This document shows positions 27,416-39,500 of a stretch of 43,200 bases of DNA, piece by piece. The DNA comes from Defluviitaleaceae bacterium (lineage in GTDB: Bacteria; Bacillota; Clostridia; Lachnospirales; UBA5962), in assembly GCA_009787355.1 (NCBI GenBank), contig WRGD01000144.1, positions 1 to 43,200 of the forward strand, read 5' to 3'. Both the position numbers and the translations under genes were made by a program. The notes under the pieces are model-generated. The model saw nothing but the letters and a program-made list of their open reading frames with translations, was not told the origin of the DNA and did not search any database. Numbering within the stretch: position 1 is the stretch's first letter; each line of letters opens with the position of its first letter.

Positions 27416-28012
27416 ATGAAAAAAAGGTTATATTTAGTGCGACATGGGCAAACATTATTCAACTTACGCAAAAAAATACAAGGACATTGCGACAGCCCTT
27501 TAACTGAGCTAGGACGCAAACAACCACTATATGTAAAAAAGCATTTTGAAGAACACAAAATACAAATAGACAATTATTACTGTTCTACATCGGAACGTGC
27601 AAGTGATACACTTGAAATAATAGCCCCAAATAAGCCATATATAAGATTAAAAGAACTAAAAGAACTAAATTTCGGTGTTTTTGAAGGAGAAAGTGAAGAC
27701 TTACATCAAGTACGTCCAAAAGATGCAAAAACTCATGGTGATTTATATGTAAAATTTGGTGGAGAAGATGTAGCAGATGCACAAAAACGTGTTGTAAATT
27801 GTCTAACAGAAATAATGAAAAAAGATGACCATCAAAATGTGCTTGCTGTAAGCCATGCAGGGGCTTGTTATTTTTTCACTTTGAAATTTTTTCCTGAAGT
27901 TGACTTAAACAAGATAACATTTTCTAACTGTTGTGTTTTGGTTTGGGATTATGAAGATGGAAATTTTAGTTTTGTAGAAGCTATAGAACATGACTTCTCT
28001 TTGGAAATATAA
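27416..28012 (+). CDS. Histidine phosphatase family protein (phosphoglycerate mutase-like)
   Basis: This 198-residue protein has the RHG motif LVRHGQT (catalytic H10) and the second histidine H147 in AVSHAGA. An acidic LKELNFGVFEGE stretch near residues 81-92 supplies the proton donor region. It could be a cofactor-dependent phosphoglycerate mutase, a sugar phosphatase or a broad-specificity phosphatase; sequence alone does not decide. The frame is open to 27365, but ATG 27416 has AAGGA six bases upstream and aligns with the family start. It lies between the HPr part of the fusion and ptsI, all on one strand. Confidence 0.88.
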   Translation: MKKRLYLVRHGQTLFNLRKKIQGHCDSPLTELGRKQPLYVKKHFEEHKIQIDNYYCSTSERASDTLEIIAPNKPYIRLKELKELNFGVFEGESEDLHQVRPKDAKTHGDLYVKFGGEDVADAQKRVVNCLTEIMKKDDHQNVLAVSHAGACYFFTLKFFPEVDLNKITFSNCCVLVWDYEDGNFSFVEAIEHDFSLEI

Positions 28013-28058
28013 TTTAACATTGAGAAAATATCAAACAAAATAAAGGGGGTATTTATTA

Positions 28059-28778
28059 ATGAAAAAATCTGCAATACTAGTTTTATCAATATTAGTTATA
28101 ACAATAGGAACGGTTTTATTTTTCATAAGCAGAAATAATACAAATCACGAATTAGTCCGAATAAATGAAATCTTAACAGAATTTAGTAGTATAGATGTTG
28201 ATTTAAATTCTACAGATTTGAACATTATTTCTGTAGATAGTTCAAATTTTAGATTATTAGGTCAAATTCACTCTGATGGTTTAAACTGGTCTGTACAAGA
28301 CGATACATTAACACTTTCCGAGCCAGATAGAATTAATGTTAATATACTTAACGCAGAAATAAGTTCTCCTAAAATCACATTAGAAGTCCCTAGAGGATTT
28401 TTAGAAGAAGCAGAAATAAAAACAATTTCTGGTTATGTAAATATAACAAATATGTTATTTAATAGGCTATACGTAGACATTATTTCTGGAGATTTAACTC
28501 TTACAGATGTAAATGCAAATATTTTTGAAGCCAAATCGTTGTCTGGAGATACATTATCTAATAGGATTATTTCGGAAAATATTAATATAAATGTTACCTC
28601 TGGAGATGTTAGATTGAACTTGCCATATGGACGTGCAGATTATGATTATACAACAAACACGTTATCTGGAGATGTTAGTATAACAGGTGTGCAAGAAGCC
28701 ATAGCTGATATTATTAGAAATATACATATAACTACTGTTTCTGGTGATATATATTTGAACTTTTTAGGGCTTCAATAG
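28059..28778 (+). CDS. DUF4097-like membrane-anchored beta-repeat protein
   Basis: This 239-residue protein has an N-terminal membrane anchor (residues 4-24) and an extracytoplasmic right-handed beta-repeat domain. The repeat unit with SGD/SGY turns recurs about every 20-25 residues (TISGYVNI, IISGDLTL, SLSGDTLS, VTSGDVRLN, TLSGDVSI, TVSGDIYLN). This is the pattern of DUF4097/adhesin-like proteins often found beside stress-sensing regulators in Firmicutes. The function is unknown. The start is ATG with an AAAGGGGG site. Its place inside a PTS gene series is odd. Confidence 0.82.
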   Translation: MKKSAILVLSILVITIGTVLFFISRNNTNHELVRINEILTEFSSIDVDLNSTDLNIISVDSSNFRLLGQIHSDGLNWSVQDDTLTLSEPDRINVNILNAEISSPKITLEVPRGFLEEAEIKTISGYVNITNMLFNRLYVDIISGDLTLTDVNANIFEAKSLSGDTLSNRIISENININVTSGDVRLNLPYGRADYDYTTNTLSGDVSITGVQEAIADIIRNIHITTVSGDIYLNFLGLQ

Positions 28779-28847
28779 ATAAGTGCAATGTTAAGTGATG
28801 CTAAAATATCACCGTAAAAATAAAAATTCAAAATTATTGGAGGAAAT

Positions 28848-30458
28848 ATGAAAATTTTAAAAGGAACACCGATAACAGAAAGAATAGCCTTTGGAAAATT
28901 ACATTTTTACAAAAAAACAGATTTGGATATAAAAAAACGTGAAGTTTTAGACATAACAGAAGAGCTAAAAAAATATGAAGACACAAAAAAAATAGCAGTT
29001 GGTCAATTAAAAGATTTATATGAAAAAACACTAAAAACTATTGGTGAAGAAGAGGCAATGATTTTTGATGTTCACCAAATGATGTTATTAGATGATGAAT
29101 ACAACGATTATATAAAAGATATAATCGAAAAAAATTTAAATGCAGAATATGCAATAAATGAGGCAAAAAACGAATTTAAAAATATGTTTCTTGCTATGGA
29201 TAGCGAATATATGAGAGCTAGGTCGGTTGATATTTGTGATATTTCTGACAGATTAATAAATATAATTTTGGGTAATTCTAACAGCCTTAATTTTGAAGAA
29301 CCAGTAATATTAGCAGCTGAAGATTTAACTCCGAGTGAGACAGTTTCTATGGACAAAGAAAAAATATTAGGGTTTGTTACAACTGCAGGTTCTAAAAATT
29401 CACACACTGCAATTTTAGCAAAAATGTTAGATTTACCAGCTCTTATTGGTGTTGATAAAGAAGTTGAAAGTTTTCATGGTGAAAATGTAATAGTATGTGG
29501 TGCAAGTGGACAAATATACGTAAATCCAGACGAAGAAACGACAAACGATATTAAACAAAAAGTAAAAGAACAAGAAGAAGCAAAAGATTTTTTAAAAAGC
29601 TTAATAGGTCAAGAAAATGTAACAAAGGATGGTAGAAAAATAGATATATTTTCAAATATTGGAAATGTATACGATGTTACAAATGTTATAAAAAATGACG
29701 CTGGTGGAATAGGACTTTTTAGGTCGGAGTTTTTATACCTAGATTCCAAAGATTATCCAACAGAACAAGACCAATTTTTTGCATACAAAACTGTGCTAGA
29801 AAAGATGCATGGAAAAAAAGTAATAGTAAGAACTTTAGACATAGGAGCAGACAAACAAGTAGACTATTTCGGCTTAGAAAAAGAAGAAAATCCAGCACTT
29901 GGTATGCGTGCAATACGTATATGTCTTACAAGACCAGATATTTTCAAAACACAACTTAGAGCACTTTTCCGTGCTAGTAGTTTTGGAAATTTAGCAATAA
30001 TGTTTCCTATGATAATATCTGTAGAAGAAGTTTTAAAATCTAAACTAATAATTGAAGAAGTAAAAAAGGAACTTGAAAAAGAAGGTCATCCATATGCAGA
30101 CAATGTTGAAATAGGAATAATGATAGAAACACCAGCAGCAGCAATAATAAGCGACCTTTTGGCAAAAGAAGTAGATTTTTTTAGTATAGGTACTAACGAT
30201 TTAACAAGCTATGTAACAGCAATAGATAGACAAAATCTTAGCTTAGCAGAGTTCGATAATCCTTATCATCCAGCAGTTCTTAGAATGATAGAACAAACAA
30301 CCAAAAATGCAAAAGATGCTGGTATTTGGGTAGGAATATGTGGAGAACTTGCAGCAGATACAAATTTAACAGAATATTTTTTAAAAATAGGTATAGACGA
30401 ACTCTCTGTTTCCCCACCTTATGTACTGCCACTTAGAAATAAAGTTAGAAGTTTGTAA
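28848..30458 (+). CDS. ptsI: PTS enzyme I (phosphoenolpyruvate-protein phosphotransferase)
   Basis: This 536-residue enzyme transfers phosphate from PEP to HPr, the first step of PTS sugar uptake. The active His is H186 in TTAGSKNSHTAILA. PEP-binding motifs are TLDIGADKQ, NPALGMRAIR and, near the C-terminus, GICGELAAD with the proton-donating Cys. The length is slightly below the usual ~570. The start is ATG with a GGAGG site. It lies two genes downstream of the HPr-containing fusion and upstream of the beta-glucoside EII. Confidence 0.97.
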   Translation: MKILKGTPITERIAFGKLHFYKKTDLDIKKREVLDITEELKKYEDTKKIAVGQLKDLYEKTLKTIGEEEAMIFDVHQMMLLDDEYNDYIKDIIEKNLNAEYAINEAKNEFKNMFLAMDSEYMRARSVDICDISDRLINIILGNSNSLNFEEPVILAAEDLTPSETVSMDKEKILGFVTTAGSKNSHTAILAKMLDLPALIGVDKEVESFHGENVIVCGASGQIYVNPDEETTNDIKQKVKEQEEAKDFLKSLIGQENVTKDGRKIDIFSNIGNVYDVTNVIKNDAGGIGLFRSEFLYLDSKDYPTEQDQFFAYKTVLEKMHGKKVIVRTLDIGADKQVDYFGLEKEENPALGMRAIRICLTRPDIFKTQLRALFRASSFGNLAIMFPMIISVEEVLKSKLIIEEVKKELEKEGHPYADNVEIGIMIETPAAAIISDLLAKEVDFFSIGTNDLTSYVTAIDRQNLSLAEFDNPYHPAVLRMIEQTTKNAKDAGIWVGICGELAADTNLTEYFLKIGIDELSVSPPYVLPLRNKVRSL

Positions 30459-30476
30459 TAGATACTATATAAATTA

Positions 30477-30515
30477 ATATCGTGTTAAGAACTGTAGTTG
30501 TTTTTAGCACGATAT
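30477..30515 (+). repeat. Intergenic hairpin after ptsI without a T-tract
   Basis: ATATCGTG (30477-30484) pairs with CACGATAT (30508-30515), with further pairing inside the loop (GAAC/GTTG). It lies 20 bases after ptsI and is followed by GATGAA, not by T residues. Confidence 0.5.
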
Positions 30516-30608
30516 GATGAAATATATAGAATTTTTAATAGAAAATAACTAATACTAAGGTATAAGATAATATAGCTACACACGACGTATAGTTTATAAG
30601 AAATAAAA

Positions 30609-30652
30609 AAATATCTATGGATACTAAATGGAGTAAGTATCCATAGATATTT
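30609..30652 (+). repeat. 17-bp perfect stem-loop between ptsI and the beta-glucoside EII gene
   Basis: AAATATCTATGGATACT (30609-30625) pairs perfectly with AGTATCCATAGATATTT (30636-30652) around a 10-base loop. A T-run (T6) follows only after eight bases (AAAACTTG). It may terminate the ptsI transcript or act as a leader structure or operator for the downstream gene. I find no RAT sequence next to it. Confidence 0.65.
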
Positions 30653-30706
30653 AAAACTTGTTTTTTAAGAAATATAAAAAAGTATACGGCTACAAAAAAA
30701 TTATAA

Positions 30707-32680
<1,974 letters not shown>

Positions 32681-32701
32681 AAACATTATATTTAACAATA
32701 T

Positions 32702-32748
32702 TTTTGCCTACTTTTAGTTTGAAAATGTTATATTAAAAGTAGGCAAAA
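32702..32748 (+). repeat. 15-bp inverted repeat before the LBR-repeat gene
   Basis: TTTTGCCTACTTTTA (32702-32716) pairs with TAAAAGTAGGCAAAA (32734-32748). The polarity is T-rich then A-rich, the reverse of an intrinsic terminator. It ends 32 bases before the next start codon. Confidence 0.55.
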
Positions 32749-32780
32749 TAAAAATTCAAAGCAAAAGAAAGAGGTAAACC

Positions 32781-34616
32781 ATGAAATTTATAAAATTTTC
32801 ATTAGTATTTGTTTTAACATTCGTATTATTTAATACCATATATACACAGACTTTTTATGCAAGTAGTATTTTGGGGGGTGATAATAATTTCGATGATTGG
32901 GGAGGTTGGGGTGTACCTGGTTATTTAGATGACCAGCAAGCAATGAATAATAATCCCGTTATGGTTACAGTAACATTCGATTTAAATGGTGGTGATTTTG
33001 GTGGTACATCAGATGTAAATGTTTCTGTTCCAAGAGGAAGTATTTTGTCTGCTTCTCAAATACCAACACCTAGTAGAGCAGGTTTTACATTTGGTGGATG
33101 GAGCCAAAATTTAAGTGGTTCCCTTATAGATTTTGATATATATGTTTCTGCTGTGTGGATACCAACAGGTGGAAATATTGGCGGTGGAAACATAGTTACA
33201 CAAAATGATGTAAGAGTAGTTTTTAATCTTGCTGGAGGTAATTTGTACGGAGATACAAACCAACAAACAGCTTGGATACCATATGGAACTATGGTAGAAA
33301 GTTATAATATGCCAACTCCTCCTACAAGAACAGGATTTATTTTTAATGGCTGGAGTCCAAACATACAAGGTATGGTTATAACAACAGACACATATGTAAC
33401 AGCACAATGGGTACCTGTACAAAATTCTTCTGTAGATGTAATATTCAATTTAAACGGTGGTAATATAAACGGAAATACAAACAGTATTATTAGAAGTTTA
33501 CCAGGGAACTCTACATTTTCATCTAGCTTATTCCCAACTACTCCAACTAGAGCAGGGTATACGTTTAATGGATGGACTCCTAATATAACAAACTCTATTA
33601 TTTCAAGTAACACAACTGTTACTGCAACATGGGTAGCAAATCAATCTCAAAATATAAATATAACATTCAATCTGAATGGTGGTACTATAAATAATAGTGG
33701 TCAAAATATTGTTAGAACTGTAATGTCTGGAAATGTACTTGCTAGTAATCAATTTCCTGCAAATCCTATTAGACCAGGCTTTACATTTGTTGGTTGGAAT
33801 CCGAATATAGCTAATACTCCATTATATGGAAATCAAACTATTACAGCACAATGGAGTGCTATACAAACACAAAATGTTACAGTAACTTTCAACCTAAACG
33901 GTGGTAACATAGGTGGTGATACACAGAATGTTATAAGGAATATTACAAGTGGACAAGTTTTCCCAGCGAATCAGTTCCCAGCGAATCCAACTAGAATCGG
34001 TTATACATTCAACGGTTGGAATCCTGCTGTGGGTAACTCTGTAATAAATCAAAACATTACTATTACGGCACAGTGGATACAAAACCAACCACAGAATTTT
34101 CCGGATATTACTCCTGCACCAGTTCCTACTGCTCCTGTACAGCAAGTTATAACAAATGCATCTACTGTAAATCAAATAGTTACATTGGCTCCAAATGGTG
34201 CTGTTTTTATAGGTGGTACACCTTTAAATTATGATATAGATACTTTCGGCTCTGCACATATAACAAACCAAGGTGTATCTGTACTACCTGCAAGGCTATC
34301 TCTTGCTATATTGTTTGGACTTTCTCCAAGTGAAGCATTAACTAGTGATTTGTTATACTGGGATGCTCTTACCTCTACATTTATTATAGACCCACAAGGT
34401 CATAATATACGTCTAACAGTTGGTAGCTATACAATGCAGGTAGGAGATGTGCAAGTTCCAATACTTTCTGGTTCTGGTACAGATGCTTTTCCTGTTGCAG
34501 TTTTTATAGACCCTGCAACTGGTAGAATGTTCTTACCTACTCGTGCTATCGCTGATGCTCTAGGTTTTACTGTAGGTTGGGATGCAAATTTAAGTGCTGT
34601 AACATTAACACCTTAA
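32781..34616 (+). CDS. Secreted protein with five Listeria-Bacteroides (InlB B-type) repeats and a stalk-like C-terminal domain
   Basis: This 611-residue exported protein has a signal peptide at residues 1-~28 (hydrophobic core FSLVFVLTFVLF). Five ~66-residue repeats occupy about 62-126, 145-210, 218-284, 293-358 and 366-432. Each has a V-x-F-[ND]-L-[NA]-GG opening, an R-x-G-[FY]-x-F-x-GW centre and a closing T-A-x-W, the PF09479 pattern. A Pro-rich linker (~440-455) leads to a domain that ends with VFIDPATGRMFLPTRAIADALG. This ending is typical of copper-amine-oxidase N-terminal-like stalk domains of clostridial wall proteins. There is no LPXTG or SLH motif. Adhesion or wall attachment is an inference. 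Confidence 0.85.
   Translation: MKFIKFSLVFVLTFVLFNTIYTQTFYASSILGGDNNFDDWGGWGVPGYLDDQQAMNNNPVMVTVTFDLNGGDFGGTSDVNVSVPRGSILSASQIPTPSRAGFTFGGWSQNLSGSLIDFDIYVSAVWIPTGGNIGGGNIVTQNDVRVVFNLAGGNLYGDTNQQTAWIPYGTMVESYNMPTPPTRTGFIFNGWSPNIQGMVITTDTYVTAQWVPVQNSSVDVIFNLNGGNINGNTNSIIRSLPGNSTFSSSLFPTTPTRAGYTFNGWTPNITNSIISSNTTVTATWVANQSQNINITFNLNGGTINNSGQNIVRTVMSGNVLASNQFPANPIRPGFTFVGWNPNIANTPLYGNQTITAQWSAIQTQNVTVTFNLNGGNIGGDTQNVIRNITSGQVFPANQFPANPTRIGYTFNGWNPAVGNSVINQNITITAQWIQNQPQNFPDITPAPVPTAPVQQVITNASTVNQIVTLAPNGAVFIGGTPLNYDIDTFGSAHITNQGVSVLPARLSLAILFGLSPSEALTSDLLYWDALTSTFIIDPQGHNIRLTVGSYTMQVGDVQVPILSGSGTDAFPVAVFIDPATGRMFLPTRAIADALGFTVGWDANLSAVTLTP
32964..34076 (+). repeat. Five in-frame repeats encoding the LBR domains
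   Basis: Units lie at about 32964-33158, 33213-33410, 33432-33632, 33657-33854 and 33876-34076. The last three resemble each other most (FNLNGG opening), and units 4 and 5 also share the QFPANP stretch, suggesting later duplication. Units 1 and 2 have longer spacers. Confidence 0.8.
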
Positions 34617-34635
34617 AACTTAAAATTAATCAATA

Positions 34636-34673
34636 TCACGAACTACTTATATATTTTTAGAAGTAGTTCGTGA
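34636..34673 (+). repeat. 13-bp perfect hairpin after the LBR-repeat gene
   Basis: TCACGAACTACTT (34636-34648) pairs perfectly with AAGTAGTTCGTGA (34661-34673) around a 12-base loop. It is followed by TTAATATAG, not a T-run, so any terminator function would be weak or factor-assisted. Confidence 0.6.
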
Positions 34674-34747
34674 TTAATATAGACAATATTTATATTTTTA
34701 TTATCATATCCAAAAAACACAATTATTATTACAGAAAGGTAAGCATT

Positions 34748-36466
34748 ATGAAATATAAAAAACATATAGCTTTTACATTATCATTACTTTTTGCTATATC
34801 TCCATTTTCTATTACAACTGCATTTGCCGAAGATACAAATGTAGAAATAGCTGAAGAAATTATCTTTGTTCATCCAAACGATTTAACACTAATAGAAGGA
34901 AATTGGTACAATCGTATTAATTTATGGAGAGAAGATATAGAACAATTTAGAGATGCTATTGTAAATAGCCACCCAAGATTTTGGGACGACGAGGCTATTG
35001 TTGTTCCCACAGAATGGTTATTTGGTCAACGTAGTTTTATTAGACACCCATGGAATACTTTTGAAGATAATGTAGAAATGCAAGAAAGATTTCTAAATGG
35101 TATCGATTCTCTAATTTTTAATATTGGTATTTTATCAGACATAGAAATATTTACAGAATTAAGAAGACTAGCAACTTTTTTAGAAGATGGGCATTTTGTG
35201 ATTACGCTATTTGATGAAAATTCATATGTGTATCCTATTGCTTTTAAATGGCTCGGTGGCGATGGTGGGGGCTTTTACCTATTATCTGCAGCCGAAGAGT
35301 TTGAAGAATATCTAAACAAAGTTGTTGTACAAATAAACGGTATAGATATAGGCAGTATTTTAGACAAATTTTATAGTATAGGATTTTCAGAAAATAGATT
35401 TTCTAATAGATTTTTCCTTGAAGAAAATTTAAACTCTCCTTATTATTTAGCATTTCTAGGTTTTTTCGATGAAGAAATTTGGGGAATTGAAAATAATGAA
35501 ATAATTCTCACGCTAGAAGATAGTGAACAAAATAGACATGATATGGTTCTTACATTAGATGATTTATTTTTAATAGATGAAGACAACAGAGATGGAGTTG
35601 TTGACTTTCCCGCTATAAGTGTAGACATAGAAGAATTACCACGTTTTTTGAGAAGACAAGGATATAATAGTTTTTATATATTGGAAGACTATGGAATTTT
35701 ATATATTGTACTAGAGGAAATGGATGCAACACTTTTTAACTTTTCACCACAGGAAATTGAAGAAGAAGGTTTTGATTTAGTTATGGTATTAGATGAAGTA
35801 GCTGCAGGTATTACACATTTAGAATTATGGGAAATTTTTAATCAACTTGATGAAGCAGAAGATGATGACGAAATTTTTGATATTGTGAATGATGAATTTT
35901 GGAATAGAATAGACAATAATCTTGCTCCAAATCAAAAAATTGTAGATGCTATAAACTCTGGCATTGTACACACTGTAATTATAGACGGTCGTGGAAATGG
36001 TGGCGGTAATCTATCATTTCTTGTAAATTTGTTTAGATTTTTAGATGAAAATATAGAAGATGATAATTTATTTTATTTTAAAGATATTCGTTCTTTTTCT
36101 GCAGCATCTGTAGCAGCTGTTATAACGGAATATTTGGGTGGAAGAACTGTAGGAGACCCTACTGGACAAAATCTTATTTTCCACGGTACAGCTAGAGGAG
36201 ACGATGTAGGTGCTAGAGTAGCGGATGTAATCTTGAACAATTCTAGAATATATATACAAATACCAAACTTTACAGCACATTTAGAACAACCAGACAGCTA
36301 TTTGGGCGGTATTATCATAAATGACGTATGGGAATTTATACGTAGAAGCCCATTTTTGGAGCAATACGCAATTTGGCCAACTATAGATATAGATTATACT
36401 TTGGAAGATTGGTTAAACTTAAATGACCCATTGCTTGAACATATAAAAGACCTTGTTAATAATTAA
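34748..36466 (+). CDS. Secreted S41-like (tail-specific protease family) protein
   Basis: This 572-residue protein has a signal peptide ending near residue 27 (AFA-ED). The frame is open from 34670, but ATG 34748 has an AAAGG site and begins the signal peptide. The C-terminal third looks like an S41 peptidase core. DGRGNGGG at 413-420 corresponds to the family's DLRGNxGG strand-turn. The SFSAAS stretch at 449-454 followed by GRTVGDPTGQ corresponds to the Ser-containing helix start and following loop. The N-terminal part is very acidic and has no recognised domain. A catalytic Lys typical of CtpA is not obvious, so a tricorn-like Ser/His/Glu mechanism or an inactive relative is possible. It lies between two other exported-protein genes. 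Confidence 0.65.
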   Translation: MKYKKHIAFTLSLLFAISPFSITTAFAEDTNVEIAEEIIFVHPNDLTLIEGNWYNRINLWREDIEQFRDAIVNSHPRFWDDEAIVVPTEWLFGQRSFIRHPWNTFEDNVEMQERFLNGIDSLIFNIGILSDIEIFTELRRLATFLEDGHFVITLFDENSYVYPIAFKWLGGDGGGFYLLSAAEEFEEYLNKVVVQINGIDIGSILDKFYSIGFSENRFSNRFFLEENLNSPYYLAFLGFFDEEIWGIENNEIILTLEDSEQNRHDMVLTLDDLFLIDEDNRDGVVDFPAISVDIEELPRFLRRQGYNSFYILEDYGILYIVLEEMDATLFNFSPQEIEEEGFDLVMVLDEVAAGITHLELWEIFNQLDEAEDDDEIFDIVNDEFWNRIDNNLAPNQKIVDAINSGIVHTVIIDGRGNGGGNLSFLVNLFRFLDENIEDDNLFYFKDIRSFSAASVAAVITEYLGGRTVGDPTGQNLIFHGTARGDDVGARVADVILNNSRIYIQIPNFTAHLEQPDSYLGGIIINDVWEFIRRSPFLEQYAIWPTIDIDYTLEDWLNLNDPLLEHIKDLVNN

Positions 36467-36499
36467 GAATGAATTAGACAACTAATTTTATAAAATCCT

Positions 36500-36527
36500 G
36501 TGTTGAAGATATTAATATCTTCAACAC
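36500..36527 (+). terminator. Palindromic hairpin after the S41-like gene
   Basis: GTGTTGAAGAT (36500-36510) pairs perfectly with ATCTTCAACAC (36517-36527), followed by TATATTCTT. It is a possible terminator with a poor T-tract. Confidence 0.5.
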
Positions 36528-36576
36528 TATATTCTTAAAAATTTAATTTTACAAAAAATCACAAATCGAAGGTAAG

Positions 36577-39500
36577 GTGTACAAAAAAATTTTTAATTTA
36601 TTTATAATCACATTGTTTGTTATGAATACGCAACCCGTTTTTGCAAATGAAAATAACGAAGAGTATCAAAGTATTTATTACATTCAAAATGAAATCGAAA
36701 ATATAAATAATTTAGAAGTAGCAAATGTAGAGCAAACTGTAACAGAGATATTTAACTATAGTTTTAATAAGAGATTACAACTAGGTTCATATAGTCAAAT
36801 ACCTGTGCTTTATGAAAACGAAAATAATATAAATCCTGTTCTATATTTCAACACTGATAGTAACAATAATATATGGCAAGTTATATACAGATTAAATAAC
36901 TTACAAAATGCAATCGTAACATTTGAAACTCACGAAGATTTTTTATATATAGATTATAAACTATCAAGCTATGAGAATATACCAAATATTTTTATACACA
37001 CAAATAATTTTGGTATGCTAGATATATTGCAGTATATTTATAATATCCCCCAAAATGAAAATTATACGATTTTCAATAATAGTGATAACCCTAATTTTAG
37101 AATTAAAAATGGTTACGGTATTAGTTTTATGTACGGAACAAGACCAGTACACATACTTTGGGAAAATGACATTCTTTATATAAGTTTTGAAGATTTTAAA
37201 AATAATTTTAATCACTACACTGAATTTTGGATTAGCGAAAATGATAACGAATTAGTATTATATAAAACTTTAAATATTTCAAATTTTGTAGATGATAATG
37301 GTTATACGGGTGGTACAAATGTTGGGGGTAGTGATAATAATCAAAATAATAGCCAAGATACATTTACAGAAAATTGGATAAACCCACCTAGCTTACAGGG
37401 AAATGAAGTAAGTTTATTTGAAAATTCTGATATTGTATGGTTTGCAAATACAAGATTAACAGCTCTTTTACAAAGTGGTATAACAACGGAAGATATAAAT
37501 AAAGCTATAGAATATTTGGGTGGTAGAGTTATTGGGTATATACCTATAATACGAGAATTTACAATAGAAGTACCTGCTAATGATTTAGATGGTTTGTTTG
37601 ATTTATCAAATTATTTGATGAATAACCATAGCAATATTTTTGATTATGTTACTATTTATACAGGACTTTTTGAAGATGCAACAAATTCTACTAGAGGAAG
37701 GGTACCAGAAGGAACCCCTTCTCCTTTTCATCCTGTGGAACCAGTAACGGAAGAACAAAGAGTAGGCACTCAAATTATAGGATTATTATTTTTAACAGGA
37801 TTAATATATTATCGTATAATATTACCTTTTTTAATATTATCTACAATAATTGCGATAACTATAAAATTTATAAAGAACGAATACAAATACGAAAAAATAG
37901 TATTTAAAACTTTAAAAATATTATGGCTTTTATTTATAATTGTTATACCATCCATATTATATGCAAGAACAACTAATACACCAACAAATGACCCTTGGTG
38001 GAATAATAGAGAATGGGGATTAACAGCTATAAATGCACCTCTTACATGGGATATTTATGGAGATGAAATATCTAATATACGAGTAGGTATTGTAGACGAT
38101 GGTATTGGCGTTGATTCTGAAATAAATGGTCTTTTTAATTCTCACGAAGACTTAACGATATCATTTAGAAATTTTAGAGTGCATCATGGTTTAAGAAATC
38201 ATGGTCAGCACGTTTTAGGTACAATAGGAGCAACACATAATAACGGTCTTGGTGTAACAGGGGTTGCAAATTTATTACCCAGTTACCTTTTTAGTTACGA
38301 TGCATTTGGTAGTTTTTGGTGGGTACATGAAGATTGGAGACTAGCTGTATCTGACAGAGAAACAAGAGCAGGTTTAGTTTGGAATGTAGAGAGAGGTACT
38401 AGAATAATAAATTTTAGTATTGGATGGCCAAAATATGTTAATGTTTTCGGTAATACTGTTACAAATGTTCCTGTTACTGTAGGTCAATCAACTAGACTAT
38501 ATAGAAATACTTTACAAGAATTATTAAATCAAGGTCATGATTTTTTAATAGTACACGCTGCAGGTAACGATACAAGAAATGCTAGATTAACGGGATTTTG
38601 GGCTTTAATACAAGAACCAAATTTAAGAGACAGAATAATCACAGTAGGAGCAACAGATAGAAACAACAAATTAGTATATTTTTCAAACTATGGTTCTATA
38701 GTAGATATAGTAGCCCCCGGCTATAGCATTTTTAGTACACTTGCAAATAGAAATGGGGGATATAGTCAAGTAGGAAGTGGTAGAGGAGTATATGGCTACA
38801 TGGACGGAACCTCAATGGCAGCTCCCCATGTAACAGGTGTTGCTGCTCTCGTATGGGGTGCTAATCCGAATTTGACAGCTAGTGAAGTAAAAAATATTAT
38901 TGTAACAGCCAGTACAAGAGAAGATAGGCAAATAAGAGAGCATAGAAATGTTACTGATAGACGAAACTACTATCTAATAGACTCACTATCTTCTGTTCAT
39001 ATGGCAGTACACGGTGAAACTGCTAGATTGCGTGGCACTGTACTATCTGATGCAAATAATAATTTTGTAAGAAATTCTGCTATAACTTTAGAAAGTATAT
39101 TTGGTGATACTGTATTTACTGCTTTTAGCGATGAAAATGGTTTTTTTGATATAAATGAAATACCATTAGACAGATATAGATTAACAATAAGAGCTTCTGG
39201 CTTTATAACTTATGAGGAAACGCTAGATTTAACGAATGTTAAAGTTCTTATAGATGATTTTGCTTTGGAACCTTTTACGGGGCTAATAAATATAAATACA
39301 GCCAGCTTAGAGCAATTATTAACTCTTCCCGGTATAGGTATTACACTTGCAAACCGTATAATAGAACATAGAAATACATATGGTTTATTTAATACTACAG
39401 AAGATTTGATGAATGTACATGGAATAGCATTAATGAGATATTTAGGTGTAGCAAGTCTTATAACAGTAGATGAAACATTAAATATACCGAATGTAAGAAT

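Noticed and set aside
32964-34076. CRISPR-like or DNA-level tandem repeat
   Set aside because: The repeats are about 200 bases, diverged and conserved at the protein level (LBR domains); they are coding repeats.
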